From NCBI GenBank assembly GCA_017608995.1, contig JAFCEU010000015.1, forward strand, positions 1-11,678: DNA of 11,678 nt. Direction: 5' to 3'. The notes under the pieces were generated by a model that searched no databases, was not told where the DNA came from, and saw only the letters and a list, made by a program, of their open reading frames with translations. Made by a program: the position numbers and the translations under genes. This DNA is from Candidatus Iainarchaeum sp. GTDB lineage: Archaea > Iainarchaeota > Iainarchaeia > Iainarchaeales > DTGL01. Shown piece after piece: positions 5,619 through 11,668 of this stretch; the stretch's first letter is position 1, and every line of letters starts with the position of its first letter.

Positions 5619-6208
5619 CTCCCTTTATTTTTTCTTAATATCTCCAAAACCCTTGATGATATTGCAGAGTGTCTGTTTATTAGCAGGTATGCAAGCAGCT
5701 TAGAAAAGTTGTGCGCTTTTCTTTTCTGCGAGGCTTTTTCAAAATCTATAATCACTGGCAGATTGTTTTTAACCAATATATTCACTCCACGACCGCCAAG
5801 CTGTCCGTGATCTAAACCAGCTTTGTCCATTTCAATCGCTTGCCTGAAAAGCTCCGCTAAGAATTGAATTAGCTCGCTGCTTTTTCTCTTCTCAAAGAGC
5901 CATTCATTGAATGTTTTTCCCTCCACATATTCCATTAGTATTATTCTTCTTTTTTTATCATAATTATAAAGCTTTGGGCCAATGCCAAGCTTATTCGCTT
6001 TCTTCAGGTTTCTTACCTCCTTTTCAAGCATATTTCTCCGCGAGGAATCCTCGCGCTCAAGCTTCAATGCAAATTTTTTCTGCCCGCGTTTTACAAGAAA
6101 AACGAAGGAGGAATGCCCTTTCGCTATAAGCCTTATAAGCTTTAGTCTATGTTTTGCTAGGAATTCATTCAACCTTTCCATCTCGCTTTCATAAGGTAAG
6201 CGCTTCAT
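5588..6208 (-). CDS. Protein kinase-like protein, COG2112/RIO-Bud32 type
   Basis: The protein is 206 aa, a minimal kinase fold like the archaeal predicted Ser/Thr kinases of COG2112. Visible are a nucleotide-loop segment IAKGHSSFVFLV, the Lys strand FALKLERE (K49), a helix-C Glu in EKEVRNL, the hinge MEYVEG, the catalytic-loop equivalent DHGQLGGRGVNILV, and the metal-binding IIDFE (D155). The catalytic loop reads HGQL where active RIO/Bud32 kinases have HGDL; the downstream Asn is kept. The ATG at 6206-6208 overlaps the Maf stop as ATGA and has GGTG six bases upstream, so GTG 6217 is rejected. Translation is therefore probably coupled to maf. Substrate unknown; the Gln makes true kinase activity uncertain. 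Confidence 0.75.
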   Translation of the reverse strand: MKRLPYESEMERLNEFLAKHRLKLIRLIAKGHSSFVFLVKRGQKKFALKLEREDSSRRNMLEKEVRNLKKANKLGIGPKLYNYDKKRRIILMEYVEGKTFNEWLFEKRKSSELIQFLAELFRQAIEMDKAGLDHGQLGGRGVNILVKNNLPVIIDFEKASQKRKAHNFSKLLAYLLINRHSAISSRVLEILRKNKGSYSKSSSSGL

Positions 6209-6783
6209 TTCAAGCACCGAAGCTTTCTCAAAAACAGCACAAGTTCATTCAGCGGGATGCCTGTATAAAAAGCAATGCTTCCTTCCACACGCTCAGCAAA
6301 CATCAGTGCTGCGTTACCATCAAACGCAGCAGAAAATTTCAATACAGGGTATTTCGCTATGTACTCTTTAATTTCATTATCTGTGAGCTTGCGAAACTTC
6401 ACTTTGCATTTTTCCACTGTTGAGAGCATTTTTCCAGAGCTGGAATCAACCACTGCCAAGCCAGCAACTACTGTAACCGTTTTTCCAGAAAAACTTTTCA
6501 GCATCGCAAGCGCTTCGCTCTTGCTTTTCGGCTTCTCGTAGATTTTATTTCTATAAACAACAATCAGGTCAGCGCCTATAACAACAGCATTTTTCAGCTT
6601 TTTAGCTACGCTGCTTGCTTTGAGCTCCGCCAATCCCTTTGCTCTGAGCTCAGGCCTCTTTTCCTTAAATCCCCTTTCATCAATCTTTGAAGGTATTGTT
6701 CTAAATTTCAAACCCAAAAGCTTAAGGGCTTTTTTTCTCGATTCGGAACGAGAAGCCAGCACAATCATTTTTTCACTGTTCAA
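6205..6783 (-). CDS. maf: Maf family nucleoside triphosphate pyrophosphatase
   Basis: Maf/YceF proteins hydrolyse non-standard or excess nucleoside triphosphates (dTTP, UTP, m7GTP and similar) to monophosphates, a house-cleaning role. The sequence shows the diagnostic VLASRSESRKKAL opening, SKIDERGFKE, the GADLIVV strand, YEKPKSKSEALAML followed by SGK, and the C-terminal AAFDGNAALMFAERVEGS and TGIPLNEL. Length is about 192 aa, normal for the family. Two starts are plausible: TTG 6783, preceded by GGTG with the same six-base spacing as other genes here, and ATG 6768, which begins exactly at MIVLASRS. I chose TTG for its ribosome-binding site. It overlaps the kinase-like gene and is divergent from the thermosome gene. 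Confidence 0.9.
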   Translation of the reverse strand: MNSEKMIVLASRSESRKKALKLLGLKFRTIPSKIDERGFKEKRPELRAKGLAELKASSVAKKLKNAVVIGADLIVVYRNKIYEKPKSKSEALAMLKSFSGKTVTVVAGLAVVDSSSGKMLSTVEKCKVKFRKLTDNEIKEYIAKYPVLKFSAAFDGNAALMFAERVEGSIAFYTGIPLNELVLFLRKLRCLK

Positions 6784-6823
6784 TGATACCACCTTCAGCC
6801 AGCTCCTGCCCAACTCAACAAAG

Positions 6824-6834
6824 TGTTTTTAAAT
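6824..6834 (-). promoter_or_regulatory. TATA-like box of the maf-kinase operon
   Basis: GATTTAAAAAC on the minus strand predicts transcription from about 6805, leaving a 20-35 nt leader that contains the GGTGGT ribosome-binding site before the maf start. Inference from spacing. Confidence 0.45.
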
Positions 6835-6852
6835 CTTTCACGTTTTATTCAA

Positions 6853-6945
6853 TATTATATAAATAATCTCATTTTTTAATACCAAACTCTGTATGCTAAT
6901 AAATACCAAAATAAAATAAATTGCGTTTAAATGGAGGTGAAATAA
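6853..6945 (+). promoter_or_regulatory. Thermosome promoter and leader
   Basis: TTATATAAATAATC (about 6855-6868) is the best TATA-like box and predicts a start near 6886, giving a leader of about 60 nt. The leader holds the only complete GGAGGTGA ribosome-binding site in the window (6933-6940), as expected for a highly expressed chaperonin. AATACCAAA occurs at 6878-6886 and again at 6902-6910, flanking the predicted start, and could be a regulator site. Confidence 0.5.
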
Positions 6946-6946
6946 T

Positions 6947-8581
6947 ATGGTTGCCCAAGATACCAGCCAAAAACCTGTAATTTTCCTTTCCGAGGGCACC
7001 AAAAGAACTCGCGGCAGGGATGCGCAGGCAATAAATATTCTTGTAGCTAAAGCAGTAGCTGAAGCTGTCAAAACTACGCTGGGCCCAAAGGGCATGGACA
7101 AGATGATCGTTGATGAGCTCGGCGATGTGATAATCAGCAACGACGGCGCTACAATCCTTGATGAAATGGATGTGGAGCACCCTGCAGCGAAGATGCTCGT
7201 TGAGATTGCAAAGGCACAGGATGAAGAAGTGGGCGATGGCACTACCACTGCTGTAGTGCTTGCAGGCGCTTTGCTTGAACGCGCAGAAAAGCTGCTCGAG
7301 GACGGCATTCATCCAAGCGTAATAATAAAGGGCTACAAGCTCGCTGCGAAGAAAGCAAGAGAAATTGCTGAAAGCACAGCGGACACTATTTCAGCTGATG
7401 ATAAAGTTGCTTTAAGGCGCATTGCAATGACCTCAATGACCGGCAAGAGTGGCGCAGAAGCAGAGGAGTCCTTAGCGAACATTGTTGTTGATGCAATAAT
7501 GCAGGTTGCAGAGCGCAGCGAAAAGGAGATAACAATTAATAAGGATATGATAAAGGTTGAGAAGAAAGCAGGAGGCTCACTAAGCGACAGCCAGCTTATA
7601 CATGGAATAGTAATAGATAAGGAAGTAGTGCATGCAGGCATGCCCAAGAAGGTTGAAAACGCAAAGATAGCGTTGATTGATTCTGCCTTAGAAATCAAGG
7701 AAACAGAAACAGATGCGGAGATCAGCATTTCAGACCCAGAGCAGTTGCAAGCATTCATAGATAAAGAAGAAGCAATGCTAAAAGAGATGGTTGAGCAGAT
7801 AAGCAAGGCAGGCGCCAATGTGGTATTTTGCCAGAAAGGCATTGATGACATTGCACAGCACTTCTTGGCCAAAGCAGGAATTATGGCGGTAAGGCGCGTT
7901 AAGAAATCAGATATGGAGAAGCTTTCTAAAGCTACTGGGGCACGCATAGTAACACGCATAAATGACTTGACCAGAGAGGACCTTGGCAAAGCGAAGGTAG
8001 TTTACGAGAAGAAGATTGCCGGCGACGAAATGGTCTTTGTTGAGGGCTGCAAGAACCCCAAGTCAGTAACAATATTGCTGAGAGGCGGCTCAGAGCACAT
8101 AGTTGATGAAGCCGAACGCGCGGTTAACGATGCAATTGGTACAGTTAGTGCAGCTATAAGAGACGGCAAGATAGTGACAGGCGGCGGTAGCATTGAGATG
8201 GAAGTTGCTATGAAGCTAAGGGACTATGCGACAACTATTGGCGGCCGCGAACAGCTTGCAATAGAATCATTTGCAGATTCTTTAGAAGTAATTCCAAGGG
8301 CGCTCGCAGAAACAGCAGGTATGGACCCCATTGATACTATCGTGGAGCTAAGGGCAAAGCACAGAGGCAAGGAAGGAAAATATGTTGGTATTGATGTGTA
8401 CAAAGCAAAGCTTGCAGATATGAACAAGTTGCGCGTTATAGAGCCATTGCGTGTAAAGACACAGGCAATTGCTGCTGGCGCAGAAGTAGCAGAGATGATT
8501 CTGCGCATAGATGACATTATTGCAGGCTCCTCAAAGAGCAAAGACAAAGGCAGCGAGGGCCCAGGCGGAGAATTCGATTAA
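6947..8581 (+). CDS. Thermosome subunit (group II chaperonin)
   Basis: A 544-residue ATP-driven folding chaperonin forming double rings in the cytoplasm. Family signatures are all present: the nucleotide-binding LGPKGMDKMIVD, NDGATILDEM, the catalytic GDGTTTAVVLAG, the GGGSIEME segment in the second equatorial half, and the apical and intermediate domains in between, with no gaps against the usual 540-550 aa length. The start is the ATG at 6947 after a complete GGAGGTGA. The C-terminus ends in a short charged GGEFD rather than the repeated GGM tail of many archaeal chaperonins. It is a single gene with its own promoter and a hairpin/T-tract right after the stop, so probably monocistronic. Only one subunit gene is visible; others may lie elsewhere. 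Ile AUA codons are common in it. Confidence 0.98.
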   Translation: MVAQDTSQKPVIFLSEGTKRTRGRDAQAINILVAKAVAEAVKTTLGPKGMDKMIVDELGDVIISNDGATILDEMDVEHPAAKMLVEIAKAQDEEVGDGTTTAVVLAGALLERAEKLLEDGIHPSVIIKGYKLAAKKAREIAESTADTISADDKVALRRIAMTSMTGKSGAEAEESLANIVVDAIMQVAERSEKEITINKDMIKVEKKAGGSLSDSQLIHGIVIDKEVVHAGMPKKVENAKIALIDSALEIKETETDAEISISDPEQLQAFIDKEEAMLKEMVEQISKAGANVVFCQKGIDDIAQHFLAKAGIMAVRRVKKSDMEKLSKATGARIVTRINDLTREDLGKAKVVYEKKIAGDEMVFVEGCKNPKSVTILLRGGSEHIVDEAERAVNDAIGTVSAAIRDGKIVTGGGSIEMEVAMKLRDYATTIGGREQLAIESFADSLEVIPRALAETAGMDPIDTIVELRAKHRGKEGKYVGIDVYKAKLADMNKLRVIEPLRVKTQAIAAGAEVAEMILRIDDIIAGSSKSKDKGSEGPGGEFD

Positions 8582-8610
8582 AGCTAGCGTTCGCTAGCTT
8601 TTTATTTTTC
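8581..8610 (+). terminator. Hairpin plus T-tract terminator of the thermosome gene
   Basis: A perfect 9-bp palindromic stem, AAGCTAGCG paired with CGCTAGCTT (8581-8589 and 8592-8600), starts at the last base of the stop codon and is followed by a T-rich run. It looks like a bacterial intrinsic terminator. Archaeal RNA polymerase generally needs only the T-run, so the stem may instead protect the mRNA 3' end. Confidence 0.7.
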
Positions 8611-8652
8611 TTTCCCTGCCTTTTTTAATTGTTTATACTTATTCTATTTCTT

Positions 8653-9180
8653 ATGCTTGTGATCGTGGTAGTAGGTCTAGCCAGAAGCGGCAAAGATACT
8701 GTTGCAAAATACCTTGTTGAAAAGCACGGCTTCAAGCAGCTCGATTTCTTTAGGGATGTTATAGTGCCTTTGATGAAATCGCATGGATTAGAAATCACGA
8801 AAGCAAATGCTGCTTCCTTTGGCAATGAAATGCGCGCAAAGTATGGCATGGGTGTCTTTGGCAAAAAAATTGCCGAGCTTATGAAAGGTTATGAAAAGGT
8901 TGTTGTTACCGGTGCTAGATCGCCAGAAGAGCTCACACCAATTAAAGCTCTTGCTGAGCGATTCCATGTGTTGCGTGTAGAGGCTCCAAACGAGCTTCGC
9001 TTTTCTCGCCGTACAGAACTCGATCCGCAATCACAAGAAGAGTTCTTTGCAAGGGATAAAAATGATATAGAAAATAAAGGCTTGGGAAAGGTTCTTGAGC
9101 TTGCAGATTTGGTTATCGTGAATAATTCCACATTAGACGAACTTTATAAGGCGATAGACGAACTTATGGAAAGGATTTAA
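8653..9180 (+). CDS. UPF0200-type P-loop kinase (dephospho-CoA kinase-like)
   Basis: A 175-residue nucleotide-kinase fold. The Walker A is GLARSGKDT (8-16) directly after the first strand, as in dephospho-CoA kinases and the archaeal UPF0200 family. Other matches are FRDVIVPLMKSHGL, FGNEMRAKYGMGVF, VVVTGARSPEEL, the arginine-rich lid FSRRTELD followed by EEFFARDKNDIENKGLG, and the ADLVIVNNSTLDEL end. The substrate is not established for UPF0200; some members are thought to act in CoA synthesis, and this is not readable here. ATG 8653 was chosen over the longer TTG 8629 because the latter adds a hydrophobic leader read through the promoter. There is no ribosome-binding site, so it is probably leaderless; GTG 8659 is also possible. 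It is followed 34 bp later by the membrane protein gene. Confidence 0.82.
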   Translation: MLVIVVVGLARSGKDTVAKYLVEKHGFKQLDFFRDVIVPLMKSHGLEITKANAASFGNEMRAKYGMGVFGKKIAELMKGYEKVVVTGARSPEELTPIKALAERFHVLRVEAPNELRFSRRTELDPQSQEEFFARDKNDIENKGLGKVLELADLVIVNNSTLDELYKAIDELMERI

Positions 9181-9214
9181 AAACTTGCACATTTCCTTAT
9201 TTTTGGTGGTGATT

Positions 9215-9901
9215 ATGGCAGATGTAACAGGCGAAACTGTAACTATTGTGCAGAGTGCTTTTGGCAAGCTTGCTGAAGCTTTCGCTGAAGTGTTGCCAAG
9301 TATTCTTGGCTTAGTGATTTTGCTTTTGGTAGGTTATGTTGTTGGTGTGATAATAAAGCGTATTGTAATAGGCTTGCTAGCAAATATGCGCGTTGATGAG
9401 TGGCTTGAAGAACAGAACTTGGCAGATGTTGTAGCAGGCCATACAATGACAAATATCATAGGCACGATCTTCGAGTGGTCAATAATTCTATTGTTCCTAG
9501 CACAAGGTGCAGAGGTAATGCAGTATGAGGTCTTCAAGAGCGCTTTGCAGGGCCTAGTATTCTTTGTATTCCAAGTTATTGGTGCGATTCTTATAGGTTT
9601 AGCAGGTTTAATAATCGCTCGCTATGTGAGAAACGCTTTGGAAGTTTCAGCAACACGCTTTAGGAAAATAATTGCATTAGCGGTAGAAGTGCTAATAATT
9701 TATATGGCACTTGTGATGGCTCTTAAAGCGGTGCCAGGCATAGACACTACAATCCTTGAGTATGCATTTATCATTGGTTTTGGCAGCGTTGCCTTTGCAG
9801 GTGCTTTAGCATTGGGCCTAGCGTTCGGGCTAGCGTTCAAAGATGAAGCAAAGAGTATGCTAAAAGAGTGGGAAAAACCAAAAAAGCACAAGAAAAAGTG
9901 A
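9215..9901 (+). CDS. MscS/CmpX-like integral membrane protein
   Basis: The protein is 228 aa with about five membrane segments (roughly 25-47, 78-97, 111-135, 151-170, 183-207). It resembles the conserved TM helix proteins related to small-conductance mechanosensitive channels of the CmpX type: a first helix GLVILLLVGYVVGVIIKR followed by an amphipathic linker, and a last Gly/Ala-rich helix containing GALALGLAFGLAFKDEA, as in the pore helix and exit of these channels. There is no MscS cytoplasmic beta-domain; the protein ends in a Lys-rich tail (KPKKHKKK). The likely role is a small channel or osmotic-response component in the cytoplasmic membrane, inferred from family only. The ATG at 9215 follows GGTGGTGAT at 9205-9213; TTG 9185 is rejected. 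Confidence 0.75.
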   Translation: MADVTGETVTIVQSAFGKLAEAFAEVLPSILGLVILLLVGYVVGVIIKRIVIGLLANMRVDEWLEEQNLADVVAGHTMTNIIGTIFEWSIILLFLAQGAEVMQYEVFKSALQGLVFFVFQVIGAILIGLAGLIIARYVRNALEVSATRFRKIIALAVEVLIIYMALVMALKAVPGIDTTILEYAFIIGFGSVAFAGALALGLAFGLAFKDEAKSMLKEWEKPKKHKKK

Positions 9902-9932
9902 AAAAGCGATGCAATACCGCCTTTTCCTTTTT
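9902..9932 (+). terminator. T-rich terminator after the membrane protein gene
   Basis: An imperfect stem (AAAAGCG with CGCCTTTT, one mismatch) is followed by a seven-T run at about 9927-9933. This fits archaeal T-tract termination; the stem itself is weak. Confidence 0.4.
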
Positions 9933-9947
9933 TTATTTATAAATTTT

Positions 9948-9972
9948 AAAAGGTTGTTGAATAACCTTTTTT
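9948..9972 (+). terminator. Second hairpin with T-run
   Basis: AAAAGGTT (9948-9955) pairs perfectly with AACCTTTT (9963-9970) around a seven-base loop, followed by more T. It may be a back-up terminator insulating the next gene. Confidence 0.45.
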
Positions 9973-9979
9973 CAACTAG

Positions 9980-10027
9980 GCTGATATTTTTAAATAAATA
10001 TTCGAGATTAGCCTTTTTATTGGGGGT
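9980..10027 (+). promoter_or_regulatory. Promoter of the ssDNA-binding protein gene
   Basis: The TATA-like TATTTTTAAATAAATA at about 9986-10001 predicts a start near 10018-10022. The box is enclosed by AGGCT (9978-9982) and AGCCT (10011-10015), which can pair. A short G-run (GGGGGT, 10022-10027) before the TTG is the only ribosome-binding candidate. Confidence 0.45.
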
Positions 10028-10033
10028 TTTGGT

Positions 10034-10378
10034 TTGAAGGTTGAATCTTTAAGGCCCTTTCAGAAGAAAATCAATGTTACAGTAAAAGCCGTGAGTGTTA
10101 CTGAGCCTCGAGAGGTTACTTCGCGTCTGGATGATTCACAGCATAGAGTTGCTGAGGCACTAGTTGGTGATGAGACAGCTTGCGTTTTACTCACACTCTG
10201 GGACGATGATATTGACAAGGTACTTGTTGGTGAAACCTATGAGATAGAAAATGCATTCACAACGCTCTTCAAGAATTCCATGCGCTTGAACATTGGCAGG
10301 TATGGCGCGCTTAAGAAGTCCTCGCAAAGCATAGAAACAGTCAACACATCAAACAACCTTTCGGAAAAAGAGTTTTAA
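10034..10378 (+). CDS. OB-fold single-stranded DNA-binding protein, RPA-like
   Basis: A 114-residue single OB-fold of the archaeal RPA/SSB type that coats ssDNA in replication and repair. Seen are the opening strand INVTVKAVSVTEPREV, HRVAEALVGDETACVLLTLWDDDID (the hallmark G-D-E-T and LTLW of archaeal SSBs), a VGETYEIENAF strand and a final LNIGRYGALKK. It lacks a zinc finger and long tail; the last 20 residues are polar and probably disordered. In RPA-type proteins the aromatic at LTLW stacks on bases. The start is TTG 10034, the first in-frame start codon after the predicted promoter. The gene stands alone. Just after its stop lies the IS605-like hairpin, so its C-terminus could have been altered by insertion; this is speculation. 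Confidence 0.82.
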   Translation: MKVESLRPFQKKINVTVKAVSVTEPREVTSRLDDSQHRVAEALVGDETACVLLTLWDDDIDKVLVGETYEIENAFTTLFKNSMRLNIGRYGALKKSSQSIETVNTSNNLSEKEF

Positions 10379-10512
10379 AAGGTAGCGACATCCACCAAAG
10401 AACCATAAAAGAATACGCCGCTTATCTTGGGGAAGCCCACGCCTTCAGGCGTGGGGGTGTCACACTAGCACAGATGAGGAAAATATCACCTTTGGCTGGG
10501 CTCATTCTTTAA
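10379..10512 (+). mobile_element. Possible IS200/IS605 (TnpB) right-end remnant
   Basis: No intact gene fills 10379-10573. CCCACGCC/GGCGTGGG (10436-10443, 10448-10455) makes a perfect 8-bp stem with a TTCA loop, preceded by GAAG and followed by GGTGTCAC (10456-10463). From memory this resembles right ends of IS200/IS605-type elements, where the tnpB 3' end and its guide-RNA scaffold overlap. Read in one frame the stem encodes GEAHAFRRGG, in an open stretch that stops at 10510-10512. No transposase domain is present, so at most a remnant or minimal element. The alternative is a plain terminator for the upstream gene, although no T-run follows. Confidence 0.4.
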
Positions 10513-10526
10513 ACTACTTTTCAACA

Positions 10527-10557
10527 TTATCAAAAATGATAACTTTAGATACTTTAA
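10527..10557 (+). promoter_or_regulatory. Inverted-repeat operator and TATA region of abiEi
   Basis: A perfect inverted repeat, TTATCA-AAAA-TGATAA (10527-10542), abuts an A/T-rich TATA-like stretch (ACTTTAGATACTTTAATT) that itself holds ACTTTA twice, nine bases apart. The predicted start falls at about the ATG at 10574, so the transcript would be leaderless. AbiEi antitoxins are known to repress their own operon through inverted repeats in the promoter, so this is a likely operator; binding is inferred. Confidence 0.5.
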
Positions 10558-10573
10558 TTAAGAATATACTATT

Positions 10574-11258
10574 ATGCAGGCATTGAAGTTTTTGGAGTGG
10601 GCGAGAGAGAAAGATACATTTGGTGTGCAGGATGCAACAAGGATATTGGAAAGTAGCGAAAGCTATGCTAAACTTTTTTGCACAGGCTTGTGAAGAGAGA
10701 GCTTGTAAAAAGGGTAACAAAAATGTGTATACTGCAAAGCAGGATGTTTGGGTTGTAGCAAGCAACATAGTTGCCCCCTGTTATATTTCCTTCTGGTCAG
10801 CTGCACAGTACTATGGATTCACTGAACAGATACTGAATACCATCTTTGTTGCAGTGCCCTTTTCGAAGAGAGAGGTAGAATTTGAAGGCTATAAAATAAA
10901 ATTTGTGGAACTCGGAGAGTTTTTTGGATACAAGAAAGAGCGAACAAACGCAGGCAATGTGTTTATTGCAGAGCAGGAAAAGTTGCTCATAGATGCGCTT
11001 CTAAAACCAAAATGCTGCGGAAATTTCGATGAGATTGTAAAAATATATGAGAATGCAAAAATTTCTGAAGAAAAAATTGTTGAATATTTGAAACGTGTGA
11101 AAAAGCAAGCTGTGGTGAAAAGAGTTGGCTATCTCTTGGAAGAAGTAAAGGGAATTGACATTTCGAAGCATTTTGAGCTTGACAGGAATTATGTGATATT
11201 AAATCCGTTTGAAAAAAGTTGGAGTAAAGTTGAATCGAAATGGAAAGTGAAATTATGA
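10574..11258 (+). pseudogene. abiEi: AbiEi-family antitoxin with two frameshifts
   Basis: An antitoxin and autorepressor of the type IV AbiE toxin-antitoxin system. The protein is split over three frames. Residues 1-35 start at ATG 10574 (MQALKFLEWAREKDTFGVQ) and run to the six-T run at 10674-10679. The next 15 (LHRLVKRELVKRVTK) need one extra base there. From 10722 onward (NVYTAKQDVWVVASN) one more base is needed in the five-A run at 10719-10723. Joined, they give about 228 aa: a winged-helix domain, then the AbiEi hallmark IVAPCYISFWSAAQYYGF, and a C-terminal domain ending WKVKL. The last 178 codons are uninterrupted. Read literally it is broken; homopolymer sequencing errors or ribosomal slippage are alternatives. 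The stop overlaps the toxin ATG (ATGA). Confidence 0.8.
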
Positions 11259-11488
11259 TAAGCAGGGCTGAACTTAGTGAATACGCAAAGCTAAGGGGGC
11301 TTACACTTGCACAAGCGGAAAATGATTATTTTCAGAACTTGATTCTGTTTGCAATTTATCGCACTCACGGAAATGCTCTTGTGTTCAAGGGCGGAACTGC
11401 ATTGGCAAAGTGTTATGGCTCGAGAAGATTTTCAGAAGATCTTGATTTAAACAATGCGAAAGGAGTGTTAGATTCCAGCGGCTATTAG
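11255..11488 (+). pseudogene. abiEii: AbiEii-family nucleotidyltransferase toxin, 3'-truncated
   Basis: The first 77 residues of an AbiEii/DUF1814-type toxin, which blocks growth through its nucleotidyltransferase fold. The start region MISRAELSEYAKLRGL is typical. The catalytic core LVFKGGTALAKCY and RRFSEDLDLN shows the GG-T and DxD pattern (K45, G46-G47, T48; D62 and D64). Immediately after this the family continues for another 130-200 residues, but here the frame reads NNAKGVLDSSGY and stops, and no other frame continues the homology. The remainder, including the later active-site part, is absent, so it should be inactive. ATG 11255 overlaps the antitoxin stop; ATG 11240 is a longer alternative. 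Only about 50 bp separate the break from the tRNA gene. Confidence 0.82.
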
Positions 11489-11503
11489 GTAGTGGAGAGG
11501 TAA

Positions 11504-11515
11504 TTTTTTTATACC
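11504..11515 (+). promoter_or_regulatory. tRNA gene promoter (TATA-like)
   Basis: TTTTTTTATACC centred near 11511 lies about 30 bp before the first base of the tRNA, a normal archaeal arrangement for tRNA genes with a short 5' leader removed by RNase P. Confidence 0.5.
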
Positions 11516-11541
11516 TTCTTTTAATTATTTATTTAGATATT

Positions 11542-11655
11542 GGGCGTGTAGCTCAGTCGGCAGAGCAACGGTCTTATAAGGCCCTTCGTTCATGTTTATT
11601 TTTCTTTTGGGCCTAAGCACACCGTTGGTCGCAGGTTCGAGTCCTGCCACGCCCA
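11542..11655 (+). tRNA. tRNA-Ile (anticodon UAU) with 41-nt intron
   Basis: All arms pair: acceptor GGGCGTG with CACGCCC, D stem GCTC with GAGC, anticodon stem ACGGT with ACCGT, T stem GCAGG with CCTGC around TTCGAGT, discriminator A73, CCA not encoded. The precursor forms an exact bulge-helix-bulge: CTTA (11573-11576) pairs with TAAG (11614-11617), flanked by three-base bulges TAA and CAC, with GGCCC/GGGCC closing the intron. Cutting gives an intron at 11579-11619 between positions 37 and 38, and a 73-nt mature tRNA with loop C-U-UAU-A-C. The anticodon UAU reads AUA isoleucine codons, which are frequent in this window. Most archaea read AUA with a CAU tRNA modified to agmatidine, so this is unusual. 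Confidence 0.93.
11579..11619 (+). other. tRNA intron (bulge-helix-bulge)
   Basis: A 41-nt intron at the canonical 37/38 position. Its ends carry GGCCC and GGGCC, which pair to form the inner helix, and the loop between is T-rich. The tRNA splicing endonuclease would cut in each 3-nt bulge. Confidence 0.88.
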
Positions 11656-11661
11656 CTCTGC

Positions 11662-11668
11662 TTTTTTT
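11662..11668 (+). terminator. T-tract after the tRNA
   Basis: A run of seven T a few bases after the tRNA 3' end matches the simple T-run terminators of archaeal stable RNA genes. Confidence 0.5.

Noticed and set aside
6838..7312. Two minus-strand ORFs opposite the thermosome start
   Set aside because: Ser/Ala-rich or low-complexity translations antisense to a clear chaperonin; shadows.
7333..8547. Minus-strand ORFs opposite the thermosome body
   Set aside because: Antisense shadows caused by codon composition, without motifs or ribosome-binding sites.
10620..10721. ATG 10620 as the AbiEi start
   Set aside because: In that frame the first 34 residues match nothing; the winged-helix sequence lies in the two other frames starting at 10574.
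11542..11655. Other anticodon readings such as UUA or AUA from the unspliced loop
   Set aside because: Only the UAU reading gives a 7-base loop with U33 and an exact 3-4-3 bulge-helix-bulge.
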